This document shows positions 16,685-24,921 of a stretch of 40,935 nucleotides of DNA, in pieces. A program made the position numbers and the translations under genes. Below the pieces are notes generated by a model. That model did not search any database. It worked only from the letters and a program-made list of their open reading frames with translations, and was not told the origin of the DNA. The stretch comes from Clostridiales bacterium GWF2_38_85 (GTDB taxonomy: Bacteria; Bacillota; Clostridia; Oscillospirales; CAG-382): contig MGOY01000004.1 in NCBI GenBank assembly GCA_001797275.1, positions 1-40,935 of the forward strand, in the 5' to 3' direction. Numbering within the stretch: the first letter of the stretch is position 1; every line of letters begins with the position of its first letter.

Positions 16685-18031
16685 TTATTTGCATATCATC
16701 TGGTGTATCTCCATTGTCTTTCTTGCTATGTCTCTGATTTTGGTTGGATTATATGAGGTCAGACCGGAATACAAGGTATCGTTCAATGGGTTCTTCCAGT
16801 TGTCACCGATTCCCTTTTCGCCGCAGAATGCTCCCATTATTGATCCTACTGTCGCACCGTTGCAGTCGGTATCAAGACCGCACATTACCGCAAGCGCAAC
16901 CGCTTCGCCGAAATCGCCCTTTGAATAGGCGATGGATGCAATGCAGATTGCCGCGTTATTTATTGTGTGTACATAGTTATATTCGGGGTATAATGCGTTA
17001 ACACCGGTTATAATCTCGTCGATCGATTTTGCGTTATTTCCGACTGCAACAGCTTTGTCTATCATTTCAAAAAATCTGCTGTTTGTCGGAATTTCGACTG
17101 CTGCCATACGAATGCACTCTTCAATATCCTTGCAGACAAATGCCGATGCAATAAGGGCTGCAAAGAACATTGCACCGTATATACCGTTTTTGGTATGCGA
17201 GAGGTATGCATCGATATATGCCATCTTCGCTGCGAGGTGTGGATTACCTGCAGCCACATATCCGTAAGCATCAATTCTGATCTGTGCACCTATCCACTCA
17301 CGGTAGGGATTGAGGTAGGTGTTGACCTTTCCCTTCTCAAAGTAGGTCATTGCGTTTTCGGGTTTACCCCAAGGACCGAACTCGTCTACATTGCAAAAGT
17401 TCAGGTATGCCTGATTTTCAGCAGTGCATAATGCTCTGTACGGAAGATTATAAACCCAGCTTGCGCCAACATCGTATGTATCAAAATCGCTGCCCTTGCT
17501 GTCTGTCATCATTACACCGAGAACAGTGTATCGTATATCATCGTCTGTAACCATGCACTTGATATTTTCATCAGTTGACGGATGCGTTGCATTGACTCGT
17601 ATATTATCTTCGGTTTCCGCTCTCGAATATGTCGGAATATATCCCTTCAGCGGATATTTGTCAGCCTTTTCACACCAGGTGCGGATTCCGCTGTGGTGCC
17701 AAAGCTCAACAGGCTGACCGAGCGCGCAACCGATACAACGTCCAAGCCATGCTCCGTAAAAGCGGTCGAAATCATCACCGACTTCGGTTATTTTATTACC
17801 ACCCTTTGATTCTTTTACTATACTTTCATAATCTGATGGTTCAACATATCTAAAATCAGAACGTATTTTTGCATTCAGCAACTTGTTGTAAATAGCCATA
17901 AGCTCAGCTTCGTCGTCGCCTGCAGTTAGAATTTCTGCTTTATAAGCTGCTTTGTCTATATCATAACCTTCCTCGTAAACCTGATCAAGCTCTTCTGTAA
18001 GCAGTACATTGAGTTTCTGATAACCTGCCAT
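16685..18031 (-). CDS. ADP-ribosylglycohydrolase family protein
   Basis: 448 aa. After a roughly 85-residue N-terminal extension the PF03747 fold begins (FYGAWLGRCIGCALGQPVE). Later AETEDN and VTDDDIRYTVLG give the first acidic metal site, and LAVMCGLDTDCNGATVGSIMGAF near residues 380-400 gives the second, the usual two-Mg2+ centre. Such enzymes remove ADP-ribose from proteins or related N-glycosides; the substrate here is unknown. It stands alone, with its own promoter and a terminator. Confidence 0.85.
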   Translation of the reverse strand: MAGYQKLNVLLTEELDQVYEEGYDIDKAAYKAEILTAGDDEAELMAIYNKLLNAKIRSDFRYVEPSDYESIVKESKGGNKITEVGDDFDRFYGAWLGRCIGCALGQPVELWHHSGIRTWCEKADKYPLKGYIPTYSRAETEDNIRVNATHPSTDENIKCMVTDDDIRYTVLGVMMTDSKGSDFDTYDVGASWVYNLPYRALCTAENQAYLNFCNVDEFGPWGKPENAMTYFEKGKVNTYLNPYREWIGAQIRIDAYGYVAAGNPHLAAKMAYIDAYLSHTKNGIYGAMFFAALIASAFVCKDIEECIRMAAVEIPTNSRFFEMIDKAVAVGNNAKSIDEIITGVNALYPEYNYVHTINNAAICIASIAYSKGDFGEAVALAVMCGLDTDCNGATVGSIMGAFCGEKGIGDNWKNPLNDTLYSGLTSYNPTKIRDIARKTMEIHQMICK

Positions 18032-18061
18032 ATTAATTCTCCTGTCCTTTTTCTTGATACC

Positions 18062-18090
18062 AGTATCACATTTCCCTTTTATATTGTCAA
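18062..18090 (-). promoter_or_regulatory. Promoter of the ADP-ribosylglycohydrolase gene
   Basis: Minus strand TTGACA (18085-18090), 17 bp, GATACT (18062-18067). Confidence 0.7.
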
Positions 18091-18166
18091 TACGAAAAAA
18101 GGAATTATATTATAATATTTCGGTTGCTTTTTCCGATATATATTGTTATAATAATTTTGATAGAAT

Positions 18167-18271
18167 TATATAAAACTAATAAATGAATTACCTCAGCAAT
18201 TTGAAAAATGCCGATACTCTTTGGCTTTTTTCAAATTAATAAAATCATAATTCATTCGTTAGTTTAATATA
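18167..18271 (-). mobile_element. MITE copy C
   Basis: 105 bp, inverted relative to copies A and B: TATATAAAACTAATAAATGA at the left, ATTCGTTAGTTTAATATA at the right. Its central hairpin (18198-18212 with 18223-18237) is close to the reverse complement of that in copy B. It ends 18 bp before the next start codon and so forms most of that gene's upstream region. Confidence 0.88.
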
Positions 18272-18289
18272 GTATGTGGGAGGCTGTTT

Positions 18290-18985
18290 ATGTCTGACAA
18301 TAAAAAAGCGAAAAAGAAAAAACATATTCTTCTGAGAATTATAATTATACTTCTTGTGTTAAGCTTTCTGATGATTGCTTTTGTTACGGGGATAAACCTG
18401 TATGTCAAAGCTTCAGTCAAAGCTCATATTATCACACCTGAAGCAGCCGCAGAGTTAAATGCTGACTGTATTATTGTGCTTGGAGCATATGTTATGCCGA
18501 ACGGATACCCAAGCGACATGCTTGAGGACAGAATTCTGCGAGGGATCGAGCTGTATGAAAACGGTGCTTCCGGTAAGATAATCATGAGTGGAGATCACGG
18601 TCAGAGCGAATATGACGAGGTCAACATCATGAAGCAGTATGCGGTTGAAAAGGGTATTCCTTCATCTGACATATTCATGGACCATGCCGGATTTTCGACA
18701 TATGAAAGCCTATATCGCGCAAGAGATATATTCCTTGCAAAGAAGGTTATTATTATAACCCAGGAATATCACCTTTACCGTGCTTTATATATCGCAGAAC
18801 AGCTTGGACTTGAGGCATACGGAGTTGCATCAAACCAGCACGAATACATCGGGCAGACAAATCGTGACATCCGTGAAATTCTTGCGAGAGTCAAGGACTT
18901 TGGATATTGCATTTTTCAGCCGGAACCGACATATCTTGGTGAAACAATCCCGGTATTCGGTGACGGTGATTCTACAAATGATTAA
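18290..18985 (+). CDS. SanA/YdcF-like DUF218 envelope protein
   Basis: 231 aa. One membrane anchor at about residues 12-34 after a Lys-rich N-terminus, then a DUF218 domain outside the membrane: DCIIVLGAYVMPNGYPSDMLEDRI, GKIIMSGDHGQSEYDEV, SSDIFMDHAGFSTYESLYRA, IITQEYHLYRALYIAEQLG. This matches the SanA/vancomycin-exclusion branch, thought to act in envelope integrity. SD GGGAGG precedes ATG 18290. MITE copy C lies directly upstream. The 3' end overlaps the convergent gene by 14 bp. Confidence 0.85.
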   Translation: MSDNKKAKKKKHILLRIIIILLVLSFLMIAFVTGINLYVKASVKAHIITPEAAAELNADCIIVLGAYVMPNGYPSDMLEDRILRGIELYENGASGKIIMSGDHGQSEYDEVNIMKQYAVEKGIPSSDIFMDHAGFSTYESLYRARDIFLAKKVIIITQEYHLYRALYIAEQLGLEAYGVASNQHEYIGQTNRDIREILARVKDFGYCIFQPEPTYLGETIPVFGDGDSTND

Positions 18986-19691
18986 ATTTATGGCGGCAGA
19001 TTTTCTCTGCTGCCTTGTTTATGCAATAGATTAAAATTATAAGTAAAATTGCGATACCAACCATAACAAAAATATACCCCGGATAACCGAAAATATTGTT
19101 TAACCCTTCGATTGCACTGTTTTCGGGAGGTCCCATCAAATATAGAAAGTTTGTATCAAGTATCAGATTCACAACATACGCAACCGGGACAAAAATCACT
19201 CCCGATATGATTATATATATCAAATACTTTAATCGCAGCTGCATTCTTTCAACTGTCGCAAGATAAATCGGTGCCACAGCCAACATCGTATGGCTCATGA
19301 TGAACATTATCGCACGAGCTATGCCCGGTGTATAATGATTACTTCCGGGCATTAATGCCACCGCCAGTCCTATCGGTATGCCGATAAGGAAATTCAAGTT
19401 AAATATGAATTTGTTGGGCTTGAAAAAGCAGATTATAAGCAAGATCAAGTCGATATGGCAGACATGAATGGACAGTACATCGTACAAATCAAACCTACCG
19501 ACAAAAACATCCATGACATATCTCGAGCTTCTGATAGCAATCAGCAAAAATGCAATAACCCATCTGAGGTTTTTCCTTGCTTTTTCTGTTTTCAGCTTCA
19601 ATCCTATTATAATCAACGCTATACCAAGTATTAAAGGTATAACAAGTCCGAATATATGCTCAGGACCGAATGCTTTGAAGTCGGTTATCAT
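18972..19691 (-). CDS. YwaF-like TIGR02206 integral membrane protein
   Basis: 239 aa with seven hydrophobic segments. The start FKAFGPEHIFGLVIPL, the motif LPLHVCHIDL-like LSIHVCHIDLILLI near residue 75, and SHTMLAVAPIYLATVERM with YVVNLILDTNFLYLMGPPENS are typical of the YwaF/TIGR02206 (TMEM164-related) family. Function unknown. Its start codon overlaps the stop of the zinc-ribbon gene (ATGA at 19688-19691), so the two are translationally coupled. Confidence 0.8.
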   Translation of the reverse strand: MITDFKAFGPEHIFGLVIPLILGIALIIIGLKLKTEKARKNLRWVIAFLLIAIRSSRYVMDVFVGRFDLYDVLSIHVCHIDLILLIICFFKPNKFIFNLNFLIGIPIGLAVALMPGSNHYTPGIARAIMFIMSHTMLAVAPIYLATVERMQLRLKYLIYIIISGVIFVPVAYVVNLILDTNFLYLMGPPENSAIEGLNNIFGYPGYIFVMVGIAILLIILIYCINKAAEKICRHKFNHL

Positions 19692-20590
19692 TTGCTTGTT
19701 CTTTCAAGGAATGAAGGCATTTCGCCCTCGAAGTTCAGCTCACCGTTTTCAACCTTTACCGATTCGTAACTTGCACCTGTTTTCTGCATGACCTTTTCAA
19801 TTGAAGTGTCGATAATATCGATTATTGTTTCATATGCTTCATCTGTATCGTATACAGAATCCGGAATTCCAATACCCATTATTTCAATATCATTAAAATT
19901 AAAGTTATCAACCTCATTGTTTGTTATCGAACCTTCAAGATTAACATAGAAATTTATTGAACTCGGTATCAGATTAAGCATAGGTATCTCTTTTTTAATT
20001 TCTTCTTCGGTATATTCTCCCTCGAGAATATTCTGAAGCAAGTAATCTCTGTTGAGCGAACCCGACACCTCAATGGTATCATCGTCATTGATTCTGATTT
20101 GCAGGTTTTCGATCGCATAATAATCGGGGCGGTTATAATTGAAGAACGAAGTCAATTCTTCGCTTGTAAGAGCTGTATCTACACTGTTTGTCGCACCGTA
20201 TTCATATGTATAATCCTCTGCTTCACCGGTTTCAGGCGCTTCATCTTTTGTATATCTAAGCTTTGCCATAGCACTGTCATATGCGCTTTTTGATGTCTTA
20301 ATTCCCAAATCCTTAGGTTTAAACAGTCCGGGAAGGAATATTGCTGCAGCTGCAACTATAAAACCGATAATAACAACCACTACAAGAAGTGCGATTAAGC
20401 ATCCCTTGCCCTTCTTTTTTTTCGGCATCATATACTGAGGGTTCGCTTGATACTGCTGGTGGGGTGGTTGTTGATATTGAGGCTGTGGTTGTTGAGTTTG
20501 TTGTGGTTGAGGTTGTTCTGTCGATTCGCCGCAATATGGACAGAATTTCGTATTATCATCAATCTGATTCCCGCATTTATTGCATATCAT
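19688..20590 (-). CDS. Zinc-ribbon membrane protein with large extracytoplasmic domain
   Basis: 300 aa from ATG 20590, behind ATGGAG. Residues 1-22 form a zinc ribbon (C3..C6..C17..C20 in MICNKCGNQ and FCPYCGES). A Gln/Pro-rich linker runs to about 63, a KKKKGKG stop-transfer edge and a single membrane helix (LIALLVVVVIIGFIVAAA) to about 90, then about 210 residues, acidic and of unknown fold, probably outside the cell. The longer frame from 20617 would read through the structured leader and lacks an SD. Its leader duplicates that of the thioredoxin gene at 11.4 kb. Confidence 0.8.
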   Translation of the reverse strand: MICNKCGNQIDDNTKFCPYCGESTEQPQPQQTQQPQPQYQQPPHQQYQANPQYMMPKKKKGKGCLIALLVVVVIIGFIVAAAAIFLPGLFKPKDLGIKTSKSAYDSAMAKLRYTKDEAPETGEAEDYTYEYGATNSVDTALTSEELTSFFNYNRPDYYAIENLQIRINDDDTIEVSGSLNRDYLLQNILEGEYTEEEIKKEIPMLNLIPSSINFYVNLEGSITNNEVDNFNFNDIEIMGIGIPDSVYDTDEAYETIIDIIDTSIEKVMQKTGASYESVKVENGELNFEGEMPSFLERTSK

Positions 20591-20648
20591 AATAATCTCC
20601 ATTCCTTGTTTCGGCACAAATAGTCATGAAAGGTTAATGGAGATACGC
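20588..20648 (-). promoter_or_regulatory. SD-sequestering leader RNA, copy 2
   Basis: On the minus strand, ATCTCCAT (20637-20644) pairs with ATGGAGAT (20595-20602), which holds the SD. Between them are TTTCATGACTATTTG and TGCCGAAACAAGG, matching copy 1 at 11372-11433 nearly base for base. Upstream, ACGGA/TCCGT forms an extra small hairpin not seen in copy 1. Confidence 0.7.
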
Positions 20649-20726
20649 TCTTACACGGAGCATATCCGTTATACTTTCAAGCTATGTCCCTCGTTTCATT
20701 ATTTTTTATAATGTATATCCTTTTAT

Positions 20727-20755
20727 ATTATAACATAATACATCCTATTTGAAAA
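20727..20755 (-). promoter_or_regulatory. Possible promoter of the zinc-ribbon gene
   Basis: Minus strand TTTTCA (20750-20755), 17 bp, TATAAT (20727-20732). It predicts a 5' UTR of roughly 130 nt that contains leader copy 2. Confidence 0.5.
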
Positions 20756-20758
20756 GTC

Positions 20759-20800
20759 CATTGACAACATATTGTCAATGACAAATAAGAAGATTTGTCA
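20759..20800. repeat. Array of four TGACAA half-sites between divergent promoters
   Basis: CATTGACAA (20759-20767) / TTGTCAATG (20772-20780), then TGACAAAT (20779-20786) / ATTTGTCA (20793-20800): two overlapping inverted repeats. The position between divergent promoters suggests operators for an unidentified regulator; part could also supply -35 elements. Confidence 0.5.
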
Positions 20801-20834
20801 AATTAGAATTTTATAATATTATGTTAGATTTTAT

Positions 20835-20863
20835 TTGACATAAATTTGAACCGGTGGTATAAT
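20835..20863 (+). promoter_or_regulatory. Upstream promoter of the GntR/ABC operon
   Basis: TTGACA (20835-20840), 17 bp, TATAAT (20858-20863). Confidence 0.8.
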
Positions 20864-20894
20864 CTATAATAAATATAATAATCCCAAAAACATA

Positions 20895-20948
20895 TTGACA
20901 ATAGGTAAATGTTGATGTATTATTGTATTAGTTCATTAGTACAATAAT
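20895..20948 (+). promoter_or_regulatory. Second promoter with YtrA-type operator
   Basis: TTGACA (20895-20900), 17 bp, TATTAT (20918-20923). An inverted repeat ATTATTGTA (20919-20927) / TACAATAAT (20940-20948) covers the -10 and start region. Its TTGTA..TA / TA..TACAA layout resembles YtrA-subfamily GntR operators, so autoregulation is likely. Confidence 0.7.
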
Positions 20949-20965
20949 TTAAGGAGGTTATGGAT

Positions 20966-21331
20966 TTGGCATGGAGCTTTAACAACGATAAACCGATCTA
21001 TTTGCAGATTGCTGAACACATCCAAATCGATATAATCAACGGAAAATATGTAATGGGTGAAAAGCTTCCCAGTATCAGAGAACTGGCGCTTGATGCTTCG
21101 GTTAATCCCAATACGATGCAGAAATCACTCTCAGAGCTTGAGACTTCAGAGATAGTAATATCTCAGCGTACAAGCGGCTATTTTGTAACAGAAAATTCCG
21201 AAATTATATCGGTCGCAAGAAAAACGCTCGCCGATAATCTGATTGCCGACTTTTTTGCAAAGATAACAAAGCTCGGATACACAACAGATGAGGCAATATC
21301 CCTTATTTTAAAAGAAAAACAAGAAAGGTAA
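20966..21331 (+). CDS. GntR-family regulator, YtrA subfamily
   Basis: About 121 aa. The winged helix (KPIYLQIAEHIQIDIINGKYVMGEKLPSIRELA, VNPNTMQKSLSELE) is followed by only a short C-terminal tail, as in the YtrA subfamily. TTG 20966 is preferred: GGAGG lies 8 bp before it, while ATG 20960 is only 2 bp from the SD. It heads an operon with an ABC ATPase and a permease, the usual YtrA context of cell-envelope or peptide-antibiotic stress. Confidence 0.88.
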   Translation: MAWSFNNDKPIYLQIAEHIQIDIINGKYVMGEKLPSIRELALDASVNPNTMQKSLSELETSEIVISQRTSGYFVTENSEIISVARKTLADNLIADFFAKITKLGYTTDEAISLILKEKQER

Positions 21332-21333
21332 TA

Positions 21334-21439
21334 GGTTGAACGAAAAGAAGCATCGCTTCTAATCTTAATTTGTTCAACCAGCGAGTTTGTGCCTCCGTCT
21401 GAAAGACGCTATTTCCGCAAGTCGAAACCGCACAAATTC
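21334..21439 (+). ncRNA. Unassigned structured RNA between regulator and ABC genes
   Basis: Two strong folds fill the 131-bp gap. Fold 1: GGTTGAACGAA (21334-21344) with TTTGTTCAACC (21369-21379), 11 bp, enclosing AGAAGC/GCTTCT. Fold 2: GAGTTTGTGC (21383-21392) with GCACAAATTC (21430-21439), 10 bp, enclosing CGTC TGAAA GACG and a weaker TTTC/GAAA arm, so a three-way junction. No U-tract follows either, so neither is a plain terminator. Possibly an RNA processing site or a translational control element for the ABC gene. I do not recognise the family. Confidence 0.55.
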
Positions 21440-21462
21440 CGAAGGAAAGTACGTGATTAAAA

Positions 21463-22161
21463 GTGGATTCAATTCTTGAATGTCAAAGTTTAATTAAGCA
21501 TTACAACGGCTTCCCGGCATTATTTAACCTGAATCTGTCTCTTCCGAAGGGAAAAATAATTGGGCTTCTGGGGCCCAACGGAAGCGGTAAAACAACCTTT
21601 ATAAAGCTGGCAGCCGGACTGCTGACTCCCTCAAGCGGTGTTATAACCATCGACGGAAAACTCCCGGGTGTTGAAACAAAAGCAATTGTTTCGTATCTGC
21701 CCGAAAGAACATACTTCAGTCAATGGATGAAGGTTGCAGACCTCATCGATTTCTTCGCTGATTTTTACAGCGATTTTGACCGCAACAAAGCTCTCGAAAT
21801 GCTCCAGAGGCTTGACATCACAACCGACAGAGCTTTAAAACAGCTATCGAAAGGTACAAAGGAAAAGGTTCAATTGGTACTCGTTATGTCAAGAAAAGCG
21901 AAGCTCTTCCTTCTTGATGAACCGATTGGCGGTGTTGACCCGGCTGCAAGAGACTACATATTGGATACCATTATATCCAACTACAACGAATACTCAACAA
22001 TTCTGATTTCCACACATCTCATTTACGACATCGAAAAGACGCTTGATGAGTTCATCTTCATCAAATCAGGCGAAGCTTTTATGCAGGGCAGCGTTGATGC
22101 AGTTCGTGAAGAAAAAGGAAAGACTATTGACCAGTTGTTCAGGGAGGTATTCAGATGCTGA
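21463..22161 (+). CDS. ABC transporter ATP-binding protein (YtrB-like)
   Basis: 232 aa from GTG 21463. Walker A GLLGPNGSGKTTFIKLAAGLL, signature QLSKGTKEKVQ in place of LSGGQ, Walker B AKLFLLDEPIGGVD and the switch His in ISTHLI are all present. The LSKG form is common in YtrB/Bcr-type exporters. Soluble subunit at the membrane. Its end overlaps the permease start by 7 bp. Regulated with the YtrA-type repressor. Confidence 0.9.
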   Translation: MDSILECQSLIKHYNGFPALFNLNLSLPKGKIIGLLGPNGSGKTTFIKLAAGLLTPSSGVITIDGKLPGVETKAIVSYLPERTYFSQWMKVADLIDFFADFYSDFDRNKALEMLQRLDITTDRALKQLSKGTKEKVQLVLVMSRKAKLFLLDEPIGGVDPAARDYILDTIISNYNEYSTILISTHLIYDIEKTLDEFIFIKSGEAFMQGSVDAVREEKGKTIDQLFREVFRC

Positions 22162-23021
22162 AAAAATTATTAAAATATGAGTTCAAATCAGTAGCAAAGT
22201 TACTGGTACCAATATTATTAGGCATCATAGGTCTTGCGTTGATTAATGCTATTCTGCTATCTATCAGCAAGCATTATATATTCAGTGATAATGTTGCTAT
22301 GCCTACAATATATGCAATAATTGCTCTCATATCCTCATTTGTCATGTTAATATCTATTTTCGTTTTATACGCCTCAATATTTATTCTCATAATCTTGATT
22401 CTACAAAGATATTATACAAATTTCTTTAAAGATGAAGGTTATCTGACGTTTACTCTCCCTGTCGAGATAAAAGATCATTTTAATGCAAAAATAATATCCG
22501 GTCTTGCATGGATGTTTATGGGTGGAATAACAATTTCAATTGCTGTTTTTATTGTTGCATTATTTGCAAGTGCACCAGATGGTTATATAATTAACACCCA
22601 TATTTTCGATTATATATATATTTATTTTTTAAGACCTATTATAGAAGGTGTATCAACTACAGATCTAATAATATATATAGTTGAAATTATTGTAGCAATT
22701 TTTATAGTTGCTCTCGGACAGTTGTTGTTATACTATCTTGCAGTTACTATTGGTTGTATTATCTCAAAAAAGCATAAGGTATTGGCTTCAATAGGTGTTT
22801 ATTTTGGAATAAATACAGGAATGGGAATTCTGACCTCTATTTTACTCATAATAATTACAACAATATTCGCTATTTCAGAAAATGGATATGATGATTCATT
22901 ATATGCAAACAACTTTTTACAAATATATATGCTTGCACTGATCATCATGTATTCAATTGCAGCGATTGTAGCATATATAAACTGCCGTTCAATGTTAACA
23001 AAAAAATTGAATCTGGAATAA
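22155..23021 (+). CDS. ABC transporter permease
   Basis: 288 aa with six hydrophobic segments, starting MLKKLLKYEFKSVAKLLVP, a typical opening of ABC-2-like permeases next to YtrB-type ATPases. The stretch YTNFFKDEGYLTFTLPVEIKDHFNAKII between TM2 and TM3 is conserved in this Firmicutes group. Unlike its neighbours it is very AT-rich (many ATA Ile codons). A strong terminator follows, ending the operon. Confidence 0.85.
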   Translation: MLKKLLKYEFKSVAKLLVPILLGIIGLALINAILLSISKHYIFSDNVAMPTIYAIIALISSFVMLISIFVLYASIFILIILILQRYYTNFFKDEGYLTFTLPVEIKDHFNAKIISGLAWMFMGGITISIAVFIVALFASAPDGYIINTHIFDYIYIYFLRPIIEGVSTTDLIIYIVEIIVAIFIVALGQLLLYYLAVTIGCIISKKHKVLASIGVYFGINTGMGILTSILLIIITTIFAISENGYDDSLYANNFLQIYMLALIIMYSIAAIVAYINCRSMLTKKLNLE

Positions 23022-23035
23022 TCAAAAGCAAAATT

Positions 23036-23066
23036 AAGGTGAAGGACAAAAATCCTTCACCTTTTT
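23036..23066 (+). terminator. Operon terminator
   Basis: GGTGAAGGA (23038-23046) pairs with TCCTTCACC (23053-23061), then T5. Confidence 0.9.
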
Positions 23067-23075
23067 GTACTCAGT

Positions 23076-24443
23076 TTATACTTTAGGCAGGGTGTCGAAT
23101 CCTTTTTGCAGGTCTTCATCTGTCGGGATATAGTCGTTCATTGTGTTGTCCATGTATGACTGGTATGCTGTCATATCAAAGTAGCCTGTACCGGTCAGAC
23201 CGAACAGTATTGTCTTTGCTTCGCCCGATTCCTTACATTTCTTCGCTTCTTCAATCGCTGTATATATAGCATGCGCCGATTCGGGAGCAGGTAGAATGGT
23301 TTCGAGTCTTGAGAACAAAGTCGCTGCATCGAACACCTTTGTCTGCCCAACCGATGTTGCTTTCATATAGCCATCATCGTACAGCTGTGACAGGATGGGC
23401 GACATGCCGTGGTAACGAAGACCGCCGGCATGGTTGGATGACGGAATGAATCCGCTGCCGAGAGTATACATCTTTGCCATCGGTGTAATTTTGCCTGTAT
23501 CACAGAAATCATATGCATATCTGCCGCGTGTCAGCGACGGACAGGATGCAGGCTCAACGGCTATAATCTCAGGATTTGTTTTACCGAGCAGCTTATCCTG
23601 TATAAACGGTGCAATCAAACCACCGAGGTTTGAGCCGCCGCCGGCACATCCAATAATTATATCCGGATATTCATCATACATTTCAAGTGCTATTTTGCTC
23701 TCAAGTCCGATAATAGACTGATGCAGCAATACCTGATTCAACACCGAACCGAGTACATAACGGCAGCTGTCGGTTGCAACTGCTTTTTCAACTGCTTCGC
23801 TGATTGCGCAGCCAAGGCTTCCGGTTGTACCGGGATTTTCTGCAAGAATTCGCTTACCAACCTCGGTTGTATTACTGGGCGAGGATATAACCTTACCACC
23901 GAAAACACCCATTACGGATTTTCTGAACGGTTTCTGCTCATAAGAGCATTTAACCATGTAAATGGTCAGGTCAAGTCCGAAATATGCGCATGCTTCGGAC
24001 ATTGCAGTTCCCCACTGACCGGCACCGGTCTCTGTTGTCAATGATTTTAGTCCCTGCTCCTTTGCATAATACGCCTGAGCAATTGCGCTGTTCAGCTTAT
24101 GGCTGCCTGAGGTGTTGTTACCCTCAAACTTGTAGTAGATTTTAGCCGGAGTATCGAGATATTTTTCAAGGTTGTAAGCTCTTATCATCGGAGATGGACG
24201 ATAAATTTTGTACATCTCTCTGACAGGCTCAGGAATTTCGATGTAGCGAGTTGTGTTGTCAAGCTCCTGCTTAACACAGGCTGTCGGGAATACAGGTGTC
24301 AGCTCTGCTTCAACAAGCGGTTGTAATGTGCCGGGATTGAGCAATGGCGCGGGCAGATTCTTCATATCTGCACGCATGTTATACCAATACTTCGGTATCT
24401 GTTCTTCACTTAAATAGATTCTGTAAGGTACTTTGTTTTTCAT
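23076..24443 (-). CDS. trpB2: Tryptophan synthase beta-like TrpB2
   Basis: 455 aa from ATG 24443; a TTG ten codons upstream is less likely. The TrpB2 branch is shown by the long N-terminal part (RADMKNLPAPLLNPGT, RPSPMIRAYNLEKYL) and by PLP lysine in NNTSGSHKLNSAIAQ, TETGAGQWGTAMSEA, the phosphate loop CAGGGSNLGG, and ILPAPESAHA. TrpB2 joins indole and serine to tryptophan without needing TrpA. No other trp gene is in the window, so it may salvage indole. The Trp T-box upstream shows it answers to charged tRNA-Trp. Confidence 0.9.
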   Translation of the reverse strand: MKNKVPYRIYLSEEQIPKYWYNMRADMKNLPAPLLNPGTLQPLVEAELTPVFPTACVKQELDNTTRYIEIPEPVREMYKIYRPSPMIRAYNLEKYLDTPAKIYYKFEGNNTSGSHKLNSAIAQAYYAKEQGLKSLTTETGAGQWGTAMSEACAYFGLDLTIYMVKCSYEQKPFRKSVMGVFGGKVISSPSNTTEVGKRILAENPGTTGSLGCAISEAVEKAVATDSCRYVLGSVLNQVLLHQSIIGLESKIALEMYDEYPDIIIGCAGGGSNLGGLIAPFIQDKLLGKTNPEIIAVEPASCPSLTRGRYAYDFCDTGKITPMAKMYTLGSGFIPSSNHAGGLRYHGMSPILSQLYDDGYMKATSVGQTKVFDAATLFSRLETILPAPESAHAIYTAIEEAKKCKESGEAKTILFGLTGTGYFDMTAYQSYMDNTMNDYIPTDEDLQKGFDTLPKV

Positions 24444-24529
24444 AATAATCCCATTCTTATAAAATAAATTCAAAAAGCAAGTTTCAACTGCTGCGGATTA
24501 ATGACCTGAGATATATGTTGAGTGGGTAT

Positions 24530-24806
24530 AAAAAAACGACCTTTATCCCAATACTGGGACAAAAGTCGTATAACTTCTGCGGTACCACCCAATTTGACAG
24601 TTTCCTGTCCTCTTTTCGCATACAAATATATGCTATCGCTTTAACGGGCGAACCCCGTCAGGCACTACTCGAAAACCCTTTCGTCCTGCCCTCATAAGTC
24701 CATTCGATCCGGTTGCATTTGCGCCGCTCACACCAATACGACACTCTCTGTGAAATACAATTCCAAGCCTACTCTTCTTAATCAACGGTTTTATTGCTTT
24801 TTGTTA
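24530..24806 (-). promoter_or_regulatory. T-box riboswitch, Trp (UGG) specifier
   Basis: The minus-strand leader contains the T-box core GGGTGGTACCGC (24579-24590) and AAATT before it, followed by a terminator (ACGAC 24565-24569 with GTCGT 24536-24540, enclosing TCCCA/TGGGA, then T7 to 24530). In stem I the specifier loop reads GAATGGACTT, giving UGG at 24700-24702 preceded by GAA and followed by A, as in known T-boxes. Uncharged tRNA-Trp would favour readthrough into trpB2. Confidence 0.92.
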
Positions 24807-24811
24807 TTGTC

Positions 24812-24840
24812 ATTATATTATAGTCAGATGATTTTGTCAA
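24812..24840 (-). promoter_or_regulatory. Promoter of the T-box/trpB2 transcript
   Basis: Minus strand TTGACA (24835-24840), 17 bp, TATAAT (24812-24817). Confidence 0.85.
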
Positions 24841-24921
24841 TAGTATTTAAAAAATATTTTTATTTTTTTGGCAAACAGCGACGGACATACAAGATATTCT
24901 GTTTTTCTGCATATAATTTTC

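Noticed and set aside
21334-21379. Terminator after the GntR gene
   Set aside because: Strong stem but no U-tract, and the operon continues into the ABC genes.
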